A stretch of DNA of 64,000 nucleotides from Pseudoxanthomonas sp. J31 (GCF_000510725.1 NZ_AZNZ01000008.1:104722-168721); one strand, 5' to 3'; positions 11,205 to 21,641 are shown, counted from the first letter of the stretch. Translations and numbers: made by a program. The notes: a model not told the origin generated them from the sequence alone.

Positions 11205-12266
11205 TCACTCCGGACGCGGCGTGGTGGAAGTGCTCGGCGGCAGCAGCGGCGTGGTCACCTGCGGCTGGCGCCCGGTGAGGGTCTTCAGGAAGCGGGCGAT
11301 GGCCTCGACCTCGGCCGCGTCCAGTTCGTGGCCCAGCTGGCTGCTGCCCATGATCGCCACCGCCTGGTGCAGGTCCCAGACCTGGCCGCTGTGGAAGTAG
11401 GGCGCGGTCAGTTCCACGTTGCGCAGCGGTGCGGCGCGGAACACGTACTCGTCGCTGGCGGTCTGGGTCACGGCGAAGCGGCCCTTGTCGCCGGCCGGCA
11501 GCACGTCGGCGCCGGGGCGCGCGACCACGCCGAACGGGAAGTAGGCCTGGCCACCCACGTTGGGACCGGAATGGCAGGACGCGCAGCCCTTGTCGATGAA
11601 CAGCGACAGGCCGCGCAGCTCGGTGGCGTCGAGGCTGTCCTTGCCGGCGAGGAACTGGTCGAAGCGCGAGTCCGGCGTCACCAGGGTGGTCTCGAAGGCT
11701 TCCAGCGCGCGTGCCATGTTCTCGAAGGTCACCGGCTCGCGCTCGCCCGGGAAGGCCTTGCGGAACGCTTCCACGTAGGCCGGGATGCTGCGCAGGGTGG
11801 CTTCCACGCGCTCGGGCGTGTTGTTCATCTCCACACTGGCCTGGACCGGGCCCTTGGCCTGCTCCTTCAGGTCCTCGGCGCGGCCGTCCCAGAACTGGGC
11901 GATGTTGAGCACCGCGTTGAGCACGGTGGGCGAGTTGCGCGGGCCCTTCTGCCAGCCGTGGCCGATCGAGGTGGGCACGTTGTCGGCGCCGCCGGTGGCG
12001 ACGTTGTGGCAGGTGTTGCAGCTGATCACGTGGCTGCGCGACAGGCGCGGCTCGAACCACAGCGACTTGCCCAGTTCCACCTGGGCGGCGGTGACCTGCT
12101 GGCCGCGCACCTGTTCGATCCTGTGCGGGACCGGGCCGAACAGGGCGTTGGCGGTCTCGCGCAGCGCGGCCGCGTCCGGCTGGTCGGCGGCTTGCGTCGA
12201 CTGGGCCTGCAGGCCGGTGCAGGCCAGGGCGAGGGCGGCGGCAAGGACGGTGCTGCGGTGGCGCAT
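11205..12266 (-). CDS. Di-heme cytochrome c peroxidase
   Basis: Periplasmic peroxidase of the CcpA/MauG family that reduces hydrogen peroxide with electrons from c-type cytochromes. The protein has 353 residues. Residues 1-22 are a Sec signal (LAAALALACTGLQAQ). Two CxxCH heme sites are visible, CNTCH (about residue 84) and CASCH (about 230), together with RNSPTVLNAVLN and FDQFLAGKDSLD typical of the family. The ATG at 12266 follows GGAGAAG. The longer in-frame start has no signal peptide character and was rejected. The gene ends just before a GGCGCCC/GGGCGCC hairpin (11141-11158). It is transcribed towards katG and faces away from the WYL regulator. Confidence 0.9.
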   Translation of the reverse strand: MRHRSTVLAAALALACTGLQAQSTQAADQPDAAALRETANALFGPVPHRIEQVRGQQVTAAQVELGKSLWFEPRLSRSHVISCNTCHNVATGGADNVPTSIGHGWQKGPRNSPTVLNAVLNIAQFWDGRAEDLKEQAKGPVQASVEMNNTPERVEATLRSIPAYVEAFRKAFPGEREPVTFENMARALEAFETTLVTPDSRFDQFLAGKDSLDATELRGLSLFIDKGCASCHSGPNVGGQAYFPFGVVARPGADVLPAGDKGRFAVTQTASDEYVFRAAPLRNVELTAPYFHSGQVWDLHQAVAIMGSSQLGHELDAAEVEAIARFLKTLTGRQPQVTTPLLPPSTSTTPRPE

Positions 12267-12386
12267 GGACTTCTCCGGTGGGGCTGTGGCGCAGTTATCG
12301 GATGCGCCCGCGACCGTGGCATTGACTGCGATCAACCGCGCCGCCGCGGCTATGCTTGGCATCCCGTCGCCAGGCCTGCCGTAGGG

Positions 12387-13079
12387 ATGACCCAGCGCGC
12401 CACCCGTCTGCTACGGATGCTCGAGGAACTGCGCCAGCGCCGTGGTGCGGTGCGCGGCGCGCAACTGGCCGAATGCCTGGGCGTGAGCCTGCGCACCGTG
12501 TACCGCGACATCGAGGCGCTGCGCTCGCAGGGCGCGCAGATCGACGGCGATGCCGGCGTCGGTTACCGCCTGCGCCCCGGGTTCGTGATGCCGCCGCTGA
12601 TGTTCCCGGCCGAGGAGCTGGAGGCGCTGGTGCTGGGCGCGCGCTGGGTGGCCTCGCATTGCGACCCTGAGCTGGCGGCCGCCGCCAACCGCGCGCTGTC
12701 GCGCATCGCCGGCGTGCTGCCCGGCGAGCGGCGCCTGGAGATCGAGACCAGCGGCCTGTTCGCACCGTACTGGCAACAGCGCGCACCCGAGCCATGGGTG
12801 CCGGCGCTGCGCCGCGCGATCCGCGACGGCCATGCCGTGCGCCTGCGCTACCGCGACGCCGAGGGGCGCGAGAGCGAGCGCGTCGTTTGGCCCTTCGCCA
12901 TGGCCTTCCTCGACGACATGCGCCTGATCGCCGCCTGGTGCGAGCAACGCGGCGACTTCCGCCATTTCCGCGCCGACCGCGTGCTGGACCTGGAGGACAC
13001 CGGCCGCCGCTATCCCCAGACCCGCCACCAGCTGCTGCGCCGCTGGGAACAGCTGCGCCTGCGCCGCAGCGAGGGCTGA
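12387..13079 (+). CDS. YafY-type HTH/WYL transcriptional regulator
   Basis: This protein of 230 residues has an N-terminal HTH_11 winged helix (residues 5-62; RGAQLAECLGVSLRTVYRDI is the recognition region). A WYL domain follows (about 130-200, with AFLDDMRLIAAWCEQRGDFR and FRADRV). WYL domains are ligand-sensing modules in many bacterial regulators. The ATG at 12387 follows GTAGGG. It diverges from the cytochrome c peroxidase (120-base gap) and is followed after 81 bases by a glutathione transferase and a GFA protein, which are the most likely targets. This is inferred from position only. Confidence 0.82.
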   Translation: MTQRATRLLRMLEELRQRRGAVRGAQLAECLGVSLRTVYRDIEALRSQGAQIDGDAGVGYRLRPGFVMPPLMFPAEELEALVLGARWVASHCDPELAAAANRALSRIAGVLPGERRLEIETSGLFAPYWQQRAPEPWVPALRRAIRDGHAVRLRYRDAEGRESERVVWPFAMAFLDDMRLIAAWCEQRGDFRHFRADRVLDLEDTGRRYPQTRHQLLRRWEQLRLRRSEG

Positions 13080-13160
13080 GCAGGCCCTCGCACGCTGCTG
13101 ACAGCAGCTGTCAGCAGGCCCGTCCCAGACTTGGATTCCCTTCCAGTGACGGAGACGACC

Positions 13161-13802
13161 ATGGGCAAGACGCTGACCTTCTACACCAACCCCCTGTCCC
13201 GGGCGCGCATCACCCGCTGGATGCTGGAGGAGACCGGCCTGCCGTACGAAGAGGTCGTGCTCGACTTCGGCACCACGATGAAGTCGCCCGAGTACCTGGC
13301 GGTCAACCCGATGGGCAAGGTGCCGGCGATCCGCCACGGCGACCTGGTGGTGACCGAGAACGCCGCCATCTGCGCCTACCTGGCCGACCTGGTCCCGGAG
13401 AAGGGGCTGGCGCCGCCGCCGGGTGCGCCCGAGCGCGGCAGCTACTACCGCTGGCTGTTCTTCCTCGCCGGGCCGGTGGAGTCGCTGCTCACCGCCAAGG
13501 AAGCCGGCGCGCTGGCCAGGCCGCTGTCGGCCGGCTACGGCACCGAGGCCGACCTGCTGCGCACTCTGGAGCAGGCGGTGGCCGGGCGCCAGCACCTGGT
13601 CGGGGACCGCTTCACCACCGCCGACCTGCTGATGGCAGCCTTCCTCGGCTACTACATGATGGTCGGCATGCTGGAGAAGAAGCCGGCGTTCGTCGCTTTC
13701 GCCCAGCTGCACGCCGCGCGCCCGGCGGCGGTGGCGGCCAACGCGCGCGACAACGCGCTGGCGGTGCAGCACCCGGTGCCGGCCGGGATGCAGGAGGCCT
13801 GA
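13161..13802 (+). CDS. Glutathione S-transferase family protein
   Basis: Cytosolic GST fold, 213 residues. The thioredoxin-like N-terminal domain (1-80) includes FYTNPLSRARITRWMLEE (Ser or Arg near residue 12-14 in the catalytic position), NPMGKVPAI (cis-Pro) and TENAAICAYLAD (the glutathione gamma-Glu binding ENA motif). An all-helical C-terminal domain contains DRFTTADLLMAAFLGYY. The ATG at 13161 follows GGAGACGACC. It is likely co-transcribed with the GFA gene three bases downstream. The substrate is unknown. Confidence 0.88.
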   Translation: MGKTLTFYTNPLSRARITRWMLEETGLPYEEVVLDFGTTMKSPEYLAVNPMGKVPAIRHGDLVVTENAAICAYLADLVPEKGLAPPPGAPERGSYYRWLFFLAGPVESLLTAKEAGALARPLSAGYGTEADLLRTLEQAVAGRQHLVGDRFTTADLLMAAFLGYYMMVGMLEKKPAFVAFAQLHAARPAAVAANARDNALAVQHPVPAGMQEA

Positions 13803-13805
13803 GCG

Positions 13806-14210
13806 ATGGAGAAGGCCTACCACGGCAGCTGCCACTGCGGCGCGGTGCGCTACCAGGCGGTGATCGACCTGGCGGCCGGCACCGGCCGCTGCAACTGCAC
13901 CTTCTGCACCAAGACCCGCTCCTGGGGCGCGCAGGCGAAGGATTTCGAGCTGCTGCAGGGTGAGTCGGCCCTGGGCGACTACGGCCGCGACTGGGGCGAA
14001 GGCAACATCCACCACCGCTTCTGCACGCGCTGCGGAACCCATGTGTACGGGCACGGCTACATCGCCGAGACCGGCGGCGACTACCTGGCGGTGCGGGTCA
14101 ACACCCTGGGCGATGCCAGCATCGACGAGCTGGTCGGCGGCGGCATCCGCTACGCCGACGGCCGCCACGACAACTGGATGAACCCGCCGGCCGACTTCCG
14201 CGCGCTGTAG
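13806..14210 (+). CDS. GFA-family zinc protein
   Basis: This 134-residue protein belongs to the glutathione-dependent formaldehyde-activating enzyme (GFA)/CENP-V fold. It has the family zinc ligands CHC (GSCHCGAVRY), CNCTFC (about 38-43) and CTRCG (about 74-78). Family members bind glutathione or act as S-(hydroxymethyl)glutathione synthases, but for most the enzymatic role is unproven. It starts three bases after the GST stop, so the two are probably translated from one mRNA, which fits a glutathione-linked detoxification pair. Confidence 0.85.
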   Translation: MEKAYHGSCHCGAVRYQAVIDLAAGTGRCNCTFCTKTRSWGAQAKDFELLQGESALGDYGRDWGEGNIHHRFCTRCGTHVYGHGYIAETGGDYLAVRVNTLGDASIDELVGGGIRYADGRHDNWMNPPADFRAL

Positions 14211-14379
14211 CGCGGGCAGGCGAGGCGCACGCGCCGCCACCCTTGTCGCCGGTCGTCCCCTGGCGTGGCGGATCCGCGGATGCGGCCCTTGGCCTTGTCC
14301 GGGCTACGCCGGTGAAGCCGTGGCCCGGTGGGCGAAGTGCTCCCGGGCCTTCGGGCGGCAGGGCGAAGGCGCCCCCGCC

Positions 14380-16977
14380 CTACAGCAGCGACTTCAGCCG
14401 GTACAGCGCCTCCAGCGCCTGCTTCGGGGTCAGCTCGTCCGGATCCAGCGCGGCCAGTGCCTCCTGCGCGGCCGAGGGCGCCGGCGCGAACAGGCCGAAC
14501 TGCTGCGGGGCGTCCAGTGCCTGCGGCGCCATTTCCGAGGCGTGGGTCTCGCGGCCGCGCTGCTCCAGTTCGGCCAGGCGCCGCCGCGCCTGCGCCAGGG
14601 TCGCCTTGGGCAGGCCGGCCAGGGCTGCCACCTGCAGGCCGAAGCTGCGGTCGGCCGCGCCCTCGCGCACGGCGTGCATGAACACCAGCGAGTCCCCGTG
14701 CTCGACCGCGTCCAGGTGCACGTTGGCGATGCCGCTCTCCGGCGTGGCCAGCGCGGTCAGTTCGAAGTAGTGGGTGGCGAACAGGGTCCAGCAGCGGTTG
14801 ACCGTGGCCAGGTGGCGCGCGACCGCGTCGGCCAGGGCCAGGCCGTCGTAGGTCGAGGTGCCGCGGCCGATCTCGTCCATCAGCACCAGCGACTGCTCGG
14901 TGGCGTGGTGCAGGATGTAGGCGGTCTCGGCCATCTCCACCATGAAGGTGGACTGGCCGCGCGCCAGGTCGTCGCCGGCGCCGATGCGGGTGAGGATGCG
15001 GTCGATCGGGCCGATCACCGCGCGGCTGGCCGGCACGAAGCTGCCGATGTGCGCCAGCAGCACGATCAGCGCGTTCTGGCGCATGTAGGTGCTCTTGCCG
15101 CCCATGTTCGGGCCGGTGATCACCAGCATCCGCCGCGCCTGGCCGTCGCGGTCGCCGTACAGCTCCAGGTCGTTGGGTTCGAACGGTTCCTCGCGCACCG
15201 CCTCCACCACCGGGTGGCGGCCGCGCTCGATGCACAGGCAGGGCGCGTCGGTCAGCTCCGGCTGCGACCAGTCCAGCGCCTGCGCGCGCTCGGCGAAGCA
15301 GGCCAGCACGTCCAGCTCGCTGAGCGCCGCGGCGCAGCGCTTGAGCGGTTCCAGCACCTCGTTGAGCGCGTCCAGCAGCGCGTCGTACAGGAACTTCTCG
15401 CGCGCCAGCGCGCGCTCGCGCGCCGACAGCACCTTGTCCTCGAATGCCTTCAGCTCCTCGGTGATGTAGCGCTCGGCCCCGGTCAGGGTCTGGCGCCGGG
15501 TGTAGTGCACCGGGGCCTTGTCGGCCTGGCCCTTGCTGATCTCGATGTAGTAGCCATGGACGCGGTTGTAGCCGACCCTCAGGGTGGGGATGCCGGTGGC
15601 CGCACGCTCGCGCGCCTCCAGGTCGACCAGGAACTGGTCGGCGTTGGTGGACAGCCGTCGCAGCTCGTCCAGCTCGGCATCGTAGCCCTCGGCGATCACC
15701 CCGCCGTCGGCCAGCTTCAGCGGCGGCTGCGGGGCGATCGCCGTGGCCAGCAGGTGCGCGATCTCGTCGTGCTGCCCCAGCTCGGCCGCCAGCGCCTGAA
15801 GCCGCGGCGAATCCAGCTGCGCCAGCGCCTGGCGGATGCCGGGCAGCAGGCCCAGCGCGTCGCGCAGGGTGGACAGGTCGCGCGGCCGCGCCGAGCGCAG
15901 GGCCACGCGGGTGAGGATGCGTTCGACGTCGCCCAGGCCGCGGAAGCCGTCGCGCAGGTCGGCGTCGGCGCGCTGCTCGACCAGGGTGGCCACTGCGTGG
16001 TGGCGGGCGCCGAGCACGCCGCGGTCGCGCAGCGGACGGTGCAGCCAGCGCCGCAGCAGGCGTCCGCCCATGGGGGTGATGGTCGAATCCAGCACGCCCA
16101 GCAGGGTGTGGCGGGTCTGGCCGTCGACCCGCGAATCCAGCTCCAGGTGGCGGCGGGTGGCCGCGTTCATCGCGATCGCCTCGCCGGAGGTCTCCAGTGC
16201 GATCGAGGTCAGGTGCGGCAGGCGCTGCTTCTGGGTTTCCTCGACGTAGCCCAGCAGCGCGCCGGCGGCGGCGATCGCCAGCGGCTTGTCGTCGATGCCG
16301 AAGCCGGTGAGGTCGTGCAGGCCGAAGAAACGCAGCAGCTGGCGGCGGCCGCTGTCCGGGTCGAACAGCCACGGCGGGCGGCGGCGGATGGCACCGGCCG
16401 ACAGCCGCGGCCAGCCTTCCTCGTCCGGCACCAGCAGTTCGGCCGGTTCGAGGCGGGCGAGCTCGGCCTCCAGCTGGTCGGCGTTCTCCACCTCGCTGAC
16501 CAGGAAGCGGCCGGCGGACAGGTCGGCCCAGGCCAGACCGTAGCCGCTGCGCCCGTGCGCCACCGCCATCAGCAGGGTGTCGCGGCGCTCGTCCAGCAGC
16601 GCCTCGTCGGTGACCGTGCCGGGGGTGACGATGCGCACCACCTTGCGCTCGACCAGGCCCTTGGAAGTGGCCGGGTCCCCGATCTGCTCGCAGATGGCCA
16701 CCGACTCCCCCAATGCCACCAGCCGCGCCAGGTAGCCTTCGTAGGCGTGCACCGGCACGCCGGCCATCGGGATCGGCGCGCCGCCGGAGCTGCCACGCTG
16801 GGTCAGGGTGATGTCGAGCAGGCGCGCGGCCTTGCGCGCGTCGTCGTAGAACAGCTCGTAGAAATCGCCCATCCGGAAGAACAGCAGCAGGTCCGGATAC
16901 TCCGCCTTGGCGGCGAAGTACTGCTTCATCAGCGGGGTGTGTTCGGGCGCTGCGGACTTGTCTGCGGTCTTGGCCAT
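14380..16977 (-). CDS. mutS: DNA mismatch repair ATPase MutS
   Basis: Mismatch-recognition protein of 865 residues (E. coli 853). The mismatch-binding domain starts near residue 15 and includes [15 protein letters not shown], the conserved Phe-X-Glu wedge region (about 34-48). The connector, core and clamp domains follow. The ABC-type ATPase then carries Walker [10 protein letters not shown] (about 618-626), signature region [11 protein letters not shown] and Walker [17 protein letters not shown]. The helix-turn-helix dimer region ends the protein. It is convergent with the GFA gene. The start is conserved in position. Confidence 0.97.
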   Translation of the reverse strand: MAKTADKSAAPEHTPLMKQYFAAKAEYPDLLLFFRMGDFYELFYDDARKAARLLDITLTQRGSSGGAPIPMAGVPVHAYEGYLARLVALGESVAICEQIGDPATSKGLVERKVVRIVTPGTVTDEALLDERRDTLLMAVAHGRSGYGLAWADLSAGRFLVSEVENADQLEAELARLEPAELLVPDEEGWPRLSAGAIRRRPPWLFDPDSGRRQLLRFFGLHDLTGFGIDDKPLAIAAAGALLGYVEETQKQRLPHLTSIALETSGEAIAMNAATRRHLELDSRVDGQTRHTLLGVLDSTITPMGGRLLRRWLHRPLRDRGVLGARHHAVATLVEQRADADLRDGFRGLGDVERILTRVALRSARPRDLSTLRDALGLLPGIRQALAQLDSPRLQALAAELGQHDEIAHLLATAIAPQPPLKLADGGVIAEGYDAELDELRRLSTNADQFLVDLEARERAATGIPTLRVGYNRVHGYYIEISKGQADKAPVHYTRRQTLTGAERYITEELKAFEDKVLSARERALAREKFLYDALLDALNEVLEPLKRCAAALSELDVLACFAERAQALDWSQPELTDAPCLCIERGRHPVVEAVREEPFEPNDLELYGDRDGQARRMLVITGPNMGGKSTYMRQNALIVLLAHIGSFVPASRAVIGPIDRILTRIGAGDDLARGQSTFMVEMAETAYILHHATEQSLVLMDEIGRGTSTYDGLALADAVARHLATVNRCWTLFATHYFELTALATPESGIANVHLDAVEHGDSLVFMHAVREGAADRSFGLQVAALAGLPKATLAQARRRLAELEQRGRETHASEMAPQALDAPQQFGLFAPAPSAAQEALAALDPDELTPKQALEALYRLKSLL

Positions 16978-17026
16978 CGGCTTGCGGGTTCTGCGGGGCT
17001 GCCGATTGTAGCGGCCGCGGCCGCGC

Positions 17027-18484
17027 TCAGCCCCGCAAGGCGCGCTGTCCCGGCGGGTCTGGCAGGCCGCCGTCGGCCACCACCACCTGGTCGCGGCCGC
17101 CGCGCTTGGCCTGGTACATGGCCGCGTCGGCGCGGGCCAGCACGCGCTCGTAATCCGGGTGCCCGTCCTGCAGGGCCACGCCGATGCTGGCGGTCAGCGG
17201 CAGGCGCACGCCGCCCTGCAGCAGCACCGGCGATTCGGCGATCGCGCGCCGCAGCGCGTGGGCGATGGCCACCGCCTCGGTACGGCTGACCGAGCCCAGC
17301 ACCACCACGAACTCCTCGCCGCCGTAGCGGAACAGGTAGTCGCTGCCGCGGGTGTTCTCCACCAGGATCGCGGCCACGTGCTGCAGGGCGCGGTCGCCGG
17401 CCTCGTGCCCGTACTGGTCGTTGATCGCCTTGAAGTGGTCCAGGTCCAGCATCAGCACCGCGAACTGGCGGCCGGTGTTGGCCTGCAGCGCCACCTCGCG
17501 GCGCAGGATGGTCGGCAGGAAGCGGCGGTTGAGCAGGCGGGTGAGGGCGTCGCGGCCGGACTCCAGGTCGCCGATGCCTTCGAACAGCACCCCGACCAGG
17601 TTGCGGATCTCCGCGGCCCAGCCGCGGATCTCGTCCAGCAGGGCGCGGCGTTCGGCGGCGCTGCCGGATCCCGGCAGGCGCTCGCGCAGGGCCGCGTCGA
17701 TGCGCTCGGCCAGCTCGCCGACCTGGCGGGTCTCGCTGGTCTCGCCGAAGCTGGCCATGCCCTTGTGCAGGAACCACAGGCCGAACTCGGAGCGGGAGAC
17801 CAGCAGGTTCTCCACCGGGCCGGGCTGGTCCGCGGTGAGGGCGTAGAGCAGGGCGTTCTCCCAGGCCAGCAGCAGGGCGCGCTGGCGCTCGCGCTCGGTG
17901 CCCACGTTCTGGATCAGCGAGAACAGGCGGAAGGAGCCGTCCAGCTCGCTGGCGGCCTCGCGCGAGCGGGCGTAGGCGCGGGTCATCGACTCCAGCGCCA
18001 GGTCCATCAGGCCGTCCAGGTGCAGGCTGGCGCGCAGCGCCAGCGTGGCGTCGGCGGTGGCGCCGATCACCTGGTGCATGTGCTCCTTGAGAATGCGCGT
18101 GCCGCGGCCGACCAGGTCGACCGGGATGCCGATGCGGGCGTGCACCTGGCCGACGTGCTCGTGCAGGCGGTGCAGCGATTCGACATCGCCGGCGCGGGCA
18201 CTGGCCAGCTGCCGCAGCCAGCGCTGCAGCGAGGGTTTGAGCCGGCCCTGGACCTGGTCCGGGTCGAGGAAGCGGTTGGCGCGCGGGTCCTTGAGCAGGC
18301 CGCCGTAGAAGCACTCCGCAAGCGCGGGAGCGTTGGCGGCCACCAGGTCCTCGACCAGCCGTGCGACCTCGTCGCCGGCGCTCTGCAGCCGGCAGGTCCA
18401 GTCGGCGATCAGCTGGGGGTCGGGAGGCGGGTGTGCGGGGGCGTGTGGGGCAGGGGAAGTCGACATGTCGGGGGAACCATCCAT
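17027..18484 (-). CDS. Globin-coupled diguanylate cyclase (DosC-like)
   Basis: Probable oxygen-responsive enzyme making cyclic di-GMP. The protein has 485 residues from the ATG at 18484; an ATG at 18466 and a TTG at 18490 are alternatives. Residues about 25-180 match the heme-globin sensor of E. coli DosC/YddV, including [20 protein letters not shown] and [12 protein letters not shown], with His115 as the expected proximal heme ligand. A helical linker follows. The GGDEF domain (about 320-475) has an intact active site GGEEF (388-392) and an inhibitory I-site RGSD (379-382). Both catalysis and product feedback are therefore expected. No EAL domain is present. The gene stands alone, 49 bases before mutS. 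Confidence 0.88.
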   Translation of the reverse strand: MDGSPDMSTSPAPHAPAHPPPDPQLIADWTCRLQSAGDEVARLVEDLVAANAPALAECFYGGLLKDPRANRFLDPDQVQGRLKPSLQRWLRQLASARAGDVESLHRLHEHVGQVHARIGIPVDLVGRGTRILKEHMHQVIGATADATLALRASLHLDGLMDLALESMTRAYARSREAASELDGSFRLFSLIQNVGTERERQRALLLAWENALLYALTADQPGPVENLLVSRSEFGLWFLHKGMASFGETSETRQVGELAERIDAALRERLPGSGSAAERRALLDEIRGWAAEIRNLVGVLFEGIGDLESGRDALTRLLNRRFLPTILRREVALQANTGRQFAVLMLDLDHFKAINDQYGHEAGDRALQHVAAILVENTRGSDYLFRYGGEEFVVVLGSVSRTEAVAIAHALRRAIAESPVLLQGGVRLPLTASIGVALQDGHPDYERVLARADAAMYQAKRGGRDQVVVADGGLPDPPGQRALRG

Positions 18485-18903
18485 GCCCAATTATCGCCCG
18501 TCGCGGAGGGCCTGCGTGACGACGCGGCGCGCAGGCCGGCCGGCGATCCGTGCGGGGGGCGGGACAGGTGGCCAAGGGGGCGGGGCGGTATTCCGTGCCG
18601 GATAAAACGCCGGCTGGAGTAATTCATTCGCAAGCATGATGGGCGCCATTTTGGTGATGGTGCGAATCAAAACGGTGCTGGCGAATGAATCGCACCTGTT
18701 CGGTGCATATAAGGAAATGCCATGTAATCAATCGCTTGCTGGTTAATTCCGCTTGCATACGTGGATTATCGAAAATCACCCGTGATTGATTTTTCGGTTT
18801 GCCAACGCGCGCCTGTTTGGATGTAATGCTGCAGCGCACCAACCGAATGTCGGTGCCGGATGGGGAGCCCAACGAAAACCACCAGTTAATCCGGAGGCGC
18901 AGC
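18485..18903. other. Long AT-rich leader between the diguanylate cyclase and the TonB receptor
   Basis: A 419-base divergent gap with no gene. From about 18600 the base composition falls well below that of the coding sequence. It contains a perfect 10-base inverted repeat ATTCATTCGC (18622-18631) and GCGAATGAAT (18681-18690), plus an overlapping 7-base pair GGTGCGA (18659-18665) and TCGCACC (18690-18696). The two pairs share bases and so could form alternative stems. A good promoter lies at 18799-18827. I recognise no known riboswitch or Fur-type box. Confidence 0.5.
18799..18827 (+). promoter_or_regulatory. Promoter candidate for the TonB-dependent receptor
   Basis: TTGCCA (18799-18804) and TGTAAT (18822-18827) are spaced by 17 bases, with five of six consensus bases in each. 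This would give a leader of about 70 bases before the receptor start. The inverted repeats at 18622-18696 lie upstream of it, where an activator could bind. Confidence 0.5.
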
Positions 18904-21537
18904 ATGAAACCGCTCCATAGCAGGCGCGTGATGTTCCCGAGTGCCCGGTTGGCGATTGCCGTCCAGGCTGTCATGGCCACGGCCCTGGCCGTGGCGAGTC
19001 CCCCGGTACTGGCGCAGGCCGTGGCACCCGACGGGGCCGGGACTTCGCCGGAGGCCGCGGCCCCGCAGGGCAGTGCCACCAACCTGGATACCGTGTCGGT
19101 GCTGGGCAACCGCAGCCAGCCACGCTCGGTGTCCTCATCGGCGGTGCCGATCGACATCCTCGGCGGCGACGAATTCCGCAACCAGGCCGCCACCGATGCC
19201 CTCGACCAGCTGCGGGTGCTGGTGCCCTCGTTCAACGTCAGCACCATCCCGATCGACGATGCAGCCAGCCTGGTGCGCCCGGCCAACCTGCGTGGCCTGC
19301 CACCGGACAACACCCTGGTCCTGGTCAACGGCAAGCGCTTCCACCGCTCGGCGGTGATCACCTTCCTCGGCCACGGCCTGTCCGACGGCGCGCAGGGTCC
19401 GGACCTGTCGGTGTTCCCCTCGCTGGCGCTGGAGCAGGTGGAGGTCCTGCGCGACGGTGCCGCCGCGCAATACGGCTCCGACGCGATCGCCGGGGTGATC
19501 AACTTCGGCCTGAAGAAGGCCAACGAGGGCGGCGCCTTCGAGGCCTTCGCCGGCCAGTATTACGAGGGCGACGGCTTCACCACCCAGTATTCGGCGCAGG
19601 TGGGCCTGCCGCTCACCGCGCGCGGCTTCGCCACCCTGACCCTGGAGTGGCGCGAGGCGGACGACACCTCGCGCAGCGTGCAGCGCGACGATGCAGCCGC
19701 CGCGATCGCCGCCGGCTACCCCGGCGTGCCCGCGCCGGCGCAGGTCTGGGGCTCGCCCAAGGTCGAGGACGACCTCAGGTTCGTCGCCAACCTCGGCATC
19801 TCCGGCGACACGGTGGACTTCTACCTGTTCGGCAACTACGCCAGCCGCGAGGTGGACGGCGGCTTCTACTTCCGCGACCCGACCGCGCGCTCGGGCGTGT
19901 ACTCCAACGACGACGGCCAGACCCTGCTGGTCGGCGACCTCACCGGCGCCGGCGGCTGCCCGGTGATCCCCCTGCGCGATGCCGACGGCAACCTGTTCCC
20001 GTACAGCACGGTCAGCGCCCAGGTCGCGGCGCTGCCGGGCAACTGCTTCACCTTCCTGCAGACGTTGCCGGGCGGCTTCACCCCGCGCTTCGGTGGCGAG
20101 CTGGAGGACTACTCGGTGGTGGCCGGGGCCAAGGGTGCATGGGGCGCCTGGCACTGGGACCTCAGCGCCAGCTACGGCCGCAACGACATCGAGTTCCTGA
20201 TCTACAACACGGTCAACGCCTCGCTTGGCCCGGACCAGCCGGCCAACCTGCGCTTCCGCCCCGGCGGCAATACCCAGACCGAAAAGGGCATCAACGTCGA
20301 CCTCGGCCGCGATTTCGACGTGGGCTTCAGCCAGGGGCCGCTGCGCCTGGCGCTGGGCGCCGAATGGCGCGAGGAGAGCTTCAAGGTCAGCGAGGGCGAC
20401 GCTGCCTCCACCGGCATCGGCCCGCTCACCGAACAGGGCTTCGCCCTGGGCTCCAACGGCTTCAACGGCTTCAGCCCGCGCACCGCCGGCACCTTCGACC
20501 GCAGCAACTGGGCGGTATACGTGGACGTGGAAGCCCAGTCCACCGAGCGGTTCCTGCTGGCGGCGGCGGTGCGCCACGAGGACTTCGAGGACTTCGGCGG
20601 CACCACCAATGGCAAGCTCACCGCGCGCTACGACGCCAGCGACAGCTTCGCCCTGCGCGGTGCGCTGAGCACCGGCTTCCGCGCGCCGACCCCTGGCCAG
20701 GCCAACATCAGCCAGATCAGCACCGTGTTCGGCGGCACCTCGCTGCAGGACATCGCCACCCTGCCGCCGACCAACCCGATCGCCGAGCTCAAGGGCGCGC
20801 GGCCGCTGGGCCCGGAGGAGTCGCGCAACCTGTCGCTGGGCCTGGTCTGGGACAGCGGTGACTGGCTGGTGACCGTGGACGCCTACCGCATCGAGGTGGA
20901 CGACCGCATCGCCCTGAGCACCAGCTTCGACCTCAGCGACGCCGAGCGCGCCGCGCTGGTGGCCGGCGGCAACCCGGAAGCGGCGTCGATCTCCTCGGTG
21001 ACCTACTTCGGCAACGCCTTCGACACCACCACCACCGGCGTGGACCTGGTGGCCAGCGTGGAGACCGCGCACTTCGGCGGGCGCACCACCTATTCACTTG
21101 CGCTGAACTGGAACCGCACCGAGGTCGATGCCTGGGACCCGGACTTCATCGACGAGGCGCGGGTGTACAAGCTGGAGGAGTCGCTGCCCAGGACCAAGGG
21201 TTACTTCAGCATCAACCACCAGCGCGAGGTGTTCCATGCCAACCTGCGCCTGGGCTATTACGGCTCCTGGTACGAGGACCACCTGGACAGCGGGGTGGTC
21301 CGGGCCGAGGACGGCGGGCTTCCGATCCACGAGGGCAGCAAGCTGATCGTGGATGCGGAGGTCGGCTGGGAGCTGGCCTCCGGCCTGTACTTCAACATCG
21401 GCGCGCAGAACCTGTTCGACGAGACGCCGGCCGACAACCCCTGGGGTGCATCGGTGGCCGGTGCGGCCTATCCGGTGCATTCGCCCTACGGCTTCAACGG
21501 CGGCTTCTACTACGCACGCGTGGGCTGGAAGTTCTGA
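18904..21537 (+). CDS. TonB-dependent outer-membrane receptor
   Basis: Active outer-membrane importer of 877 residues. A long signal region (1-37, ending near PPVLAQAV) is followed by the plug domain (about 60-190), which has NLRGLPPDNTLVLVNGKR, LEQVEVLRDGAAAQYGSDAI and AGVINFGLKK. The 22-strand barrel ends in an aromatic C-terminus (FYYARVGWKF), as required for BamA-dependent insertion. The ATG at 18904 follows CCGGAGG; the frame is open upstream but has no signal-peptide character. The substrate is unknown. The plug differs from the carbohydrate receptors at 46-52 kb. A CDF exporter follows after a hairpin, so metal chelate uptake is possible but unsupported by motifs. Confidence 0.92.
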   Translation: MKPLHSRRVMFPSARLAIAVQAVMATALAVASPPVLAQAVAPDGAGTSPEAAAPQGSATNLDTVSVLGNRSQPRSVSSSAVPIDILGGDEFRNQAATDALDQLRVLVPSFNVSTIPIDDAASLVRPANLRGLPPDNTLVLVNGKRFHRSAVITFLGHGLSDGAQGPDLSVFPSLALEQVEVLRDGAAAQYGSDAIAGVINFGLKKANEGGAFEAFAGQYYEGDGFTTQYSAQVGLPLTARGFATLTLEWREADDTSRSVQRDDAAAAIAAGYPGVPAPAQVWGSPKVEDDLRFVANLGISGDTVDFYLFGNYASREVDGGFYFRDPTARSGVYSNDDGQTLLVGDLTGAGGCPVIPLRDADGNLFPYSTVSAQVAALPGNCFTFLQTLPGGFTPRFGGELEDYSVVAGAKGAWGAWHWDLSASYGRNDIEFLIYNTVNASLGPDQPANLRFRPGGNTQTEKGINVDLGRDFDVGFSQGPLRLALGAEWREESFKVSEGDAASTGIGPLTEQGFALGSNGFNGFSPRTAGTFDRSNWAVYVDVEAQSTERFLLAAAVRHEDFEDFGGTTNGKLTARYDASDSFALRGALSTGFRAPTPGQANISQISTVFGGTSLQDIATLPPTNPIAELKGARPLGPEESRNLSLGLVWDSGDWLVTVDAYRIEVDDRIALSTSFDLSDAERAALVAGGNPEAASISSVTYFGNAFDTTTTGVDLVASVETAHFGGRTTYSLALNWNRTEVDAWDPDFIDEARVYKLEESLPRTKGYFSINHQREVFHANLRLGYYGSWYEDHLDSGVVRAEDGGLPIHEGSKLIVDAEVGWELASGLYFNIGAQNLFDETPADNPWGASVAGAAYPVHSPYGFNGGFYYARVGWKF

Positions 21538-21546
21538 CTGGCGGCG

Positions 21547-21572
21547 CCGGTGCCCCGGTGCCGGGGCACCGG
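21547..21572 (+). terminator. Hairpin after the TonB receptor
   Basis: Perfect 11-base arms CCGGTGCCCCG and CGGGGCACCGG with a GTGC loop, 10 bases after the receptor stop and without a T-run. It probably separates the receptor transcript from the CDF gene. Confidence 0.5.
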
Positions 21573-21641
21573 CCTGCGCCGCGGCAACCGCCCGCGGACT
21601 TGTAATAGTCTCCGCCGGAGGCTTTGCCGATAGTGCGGCCC

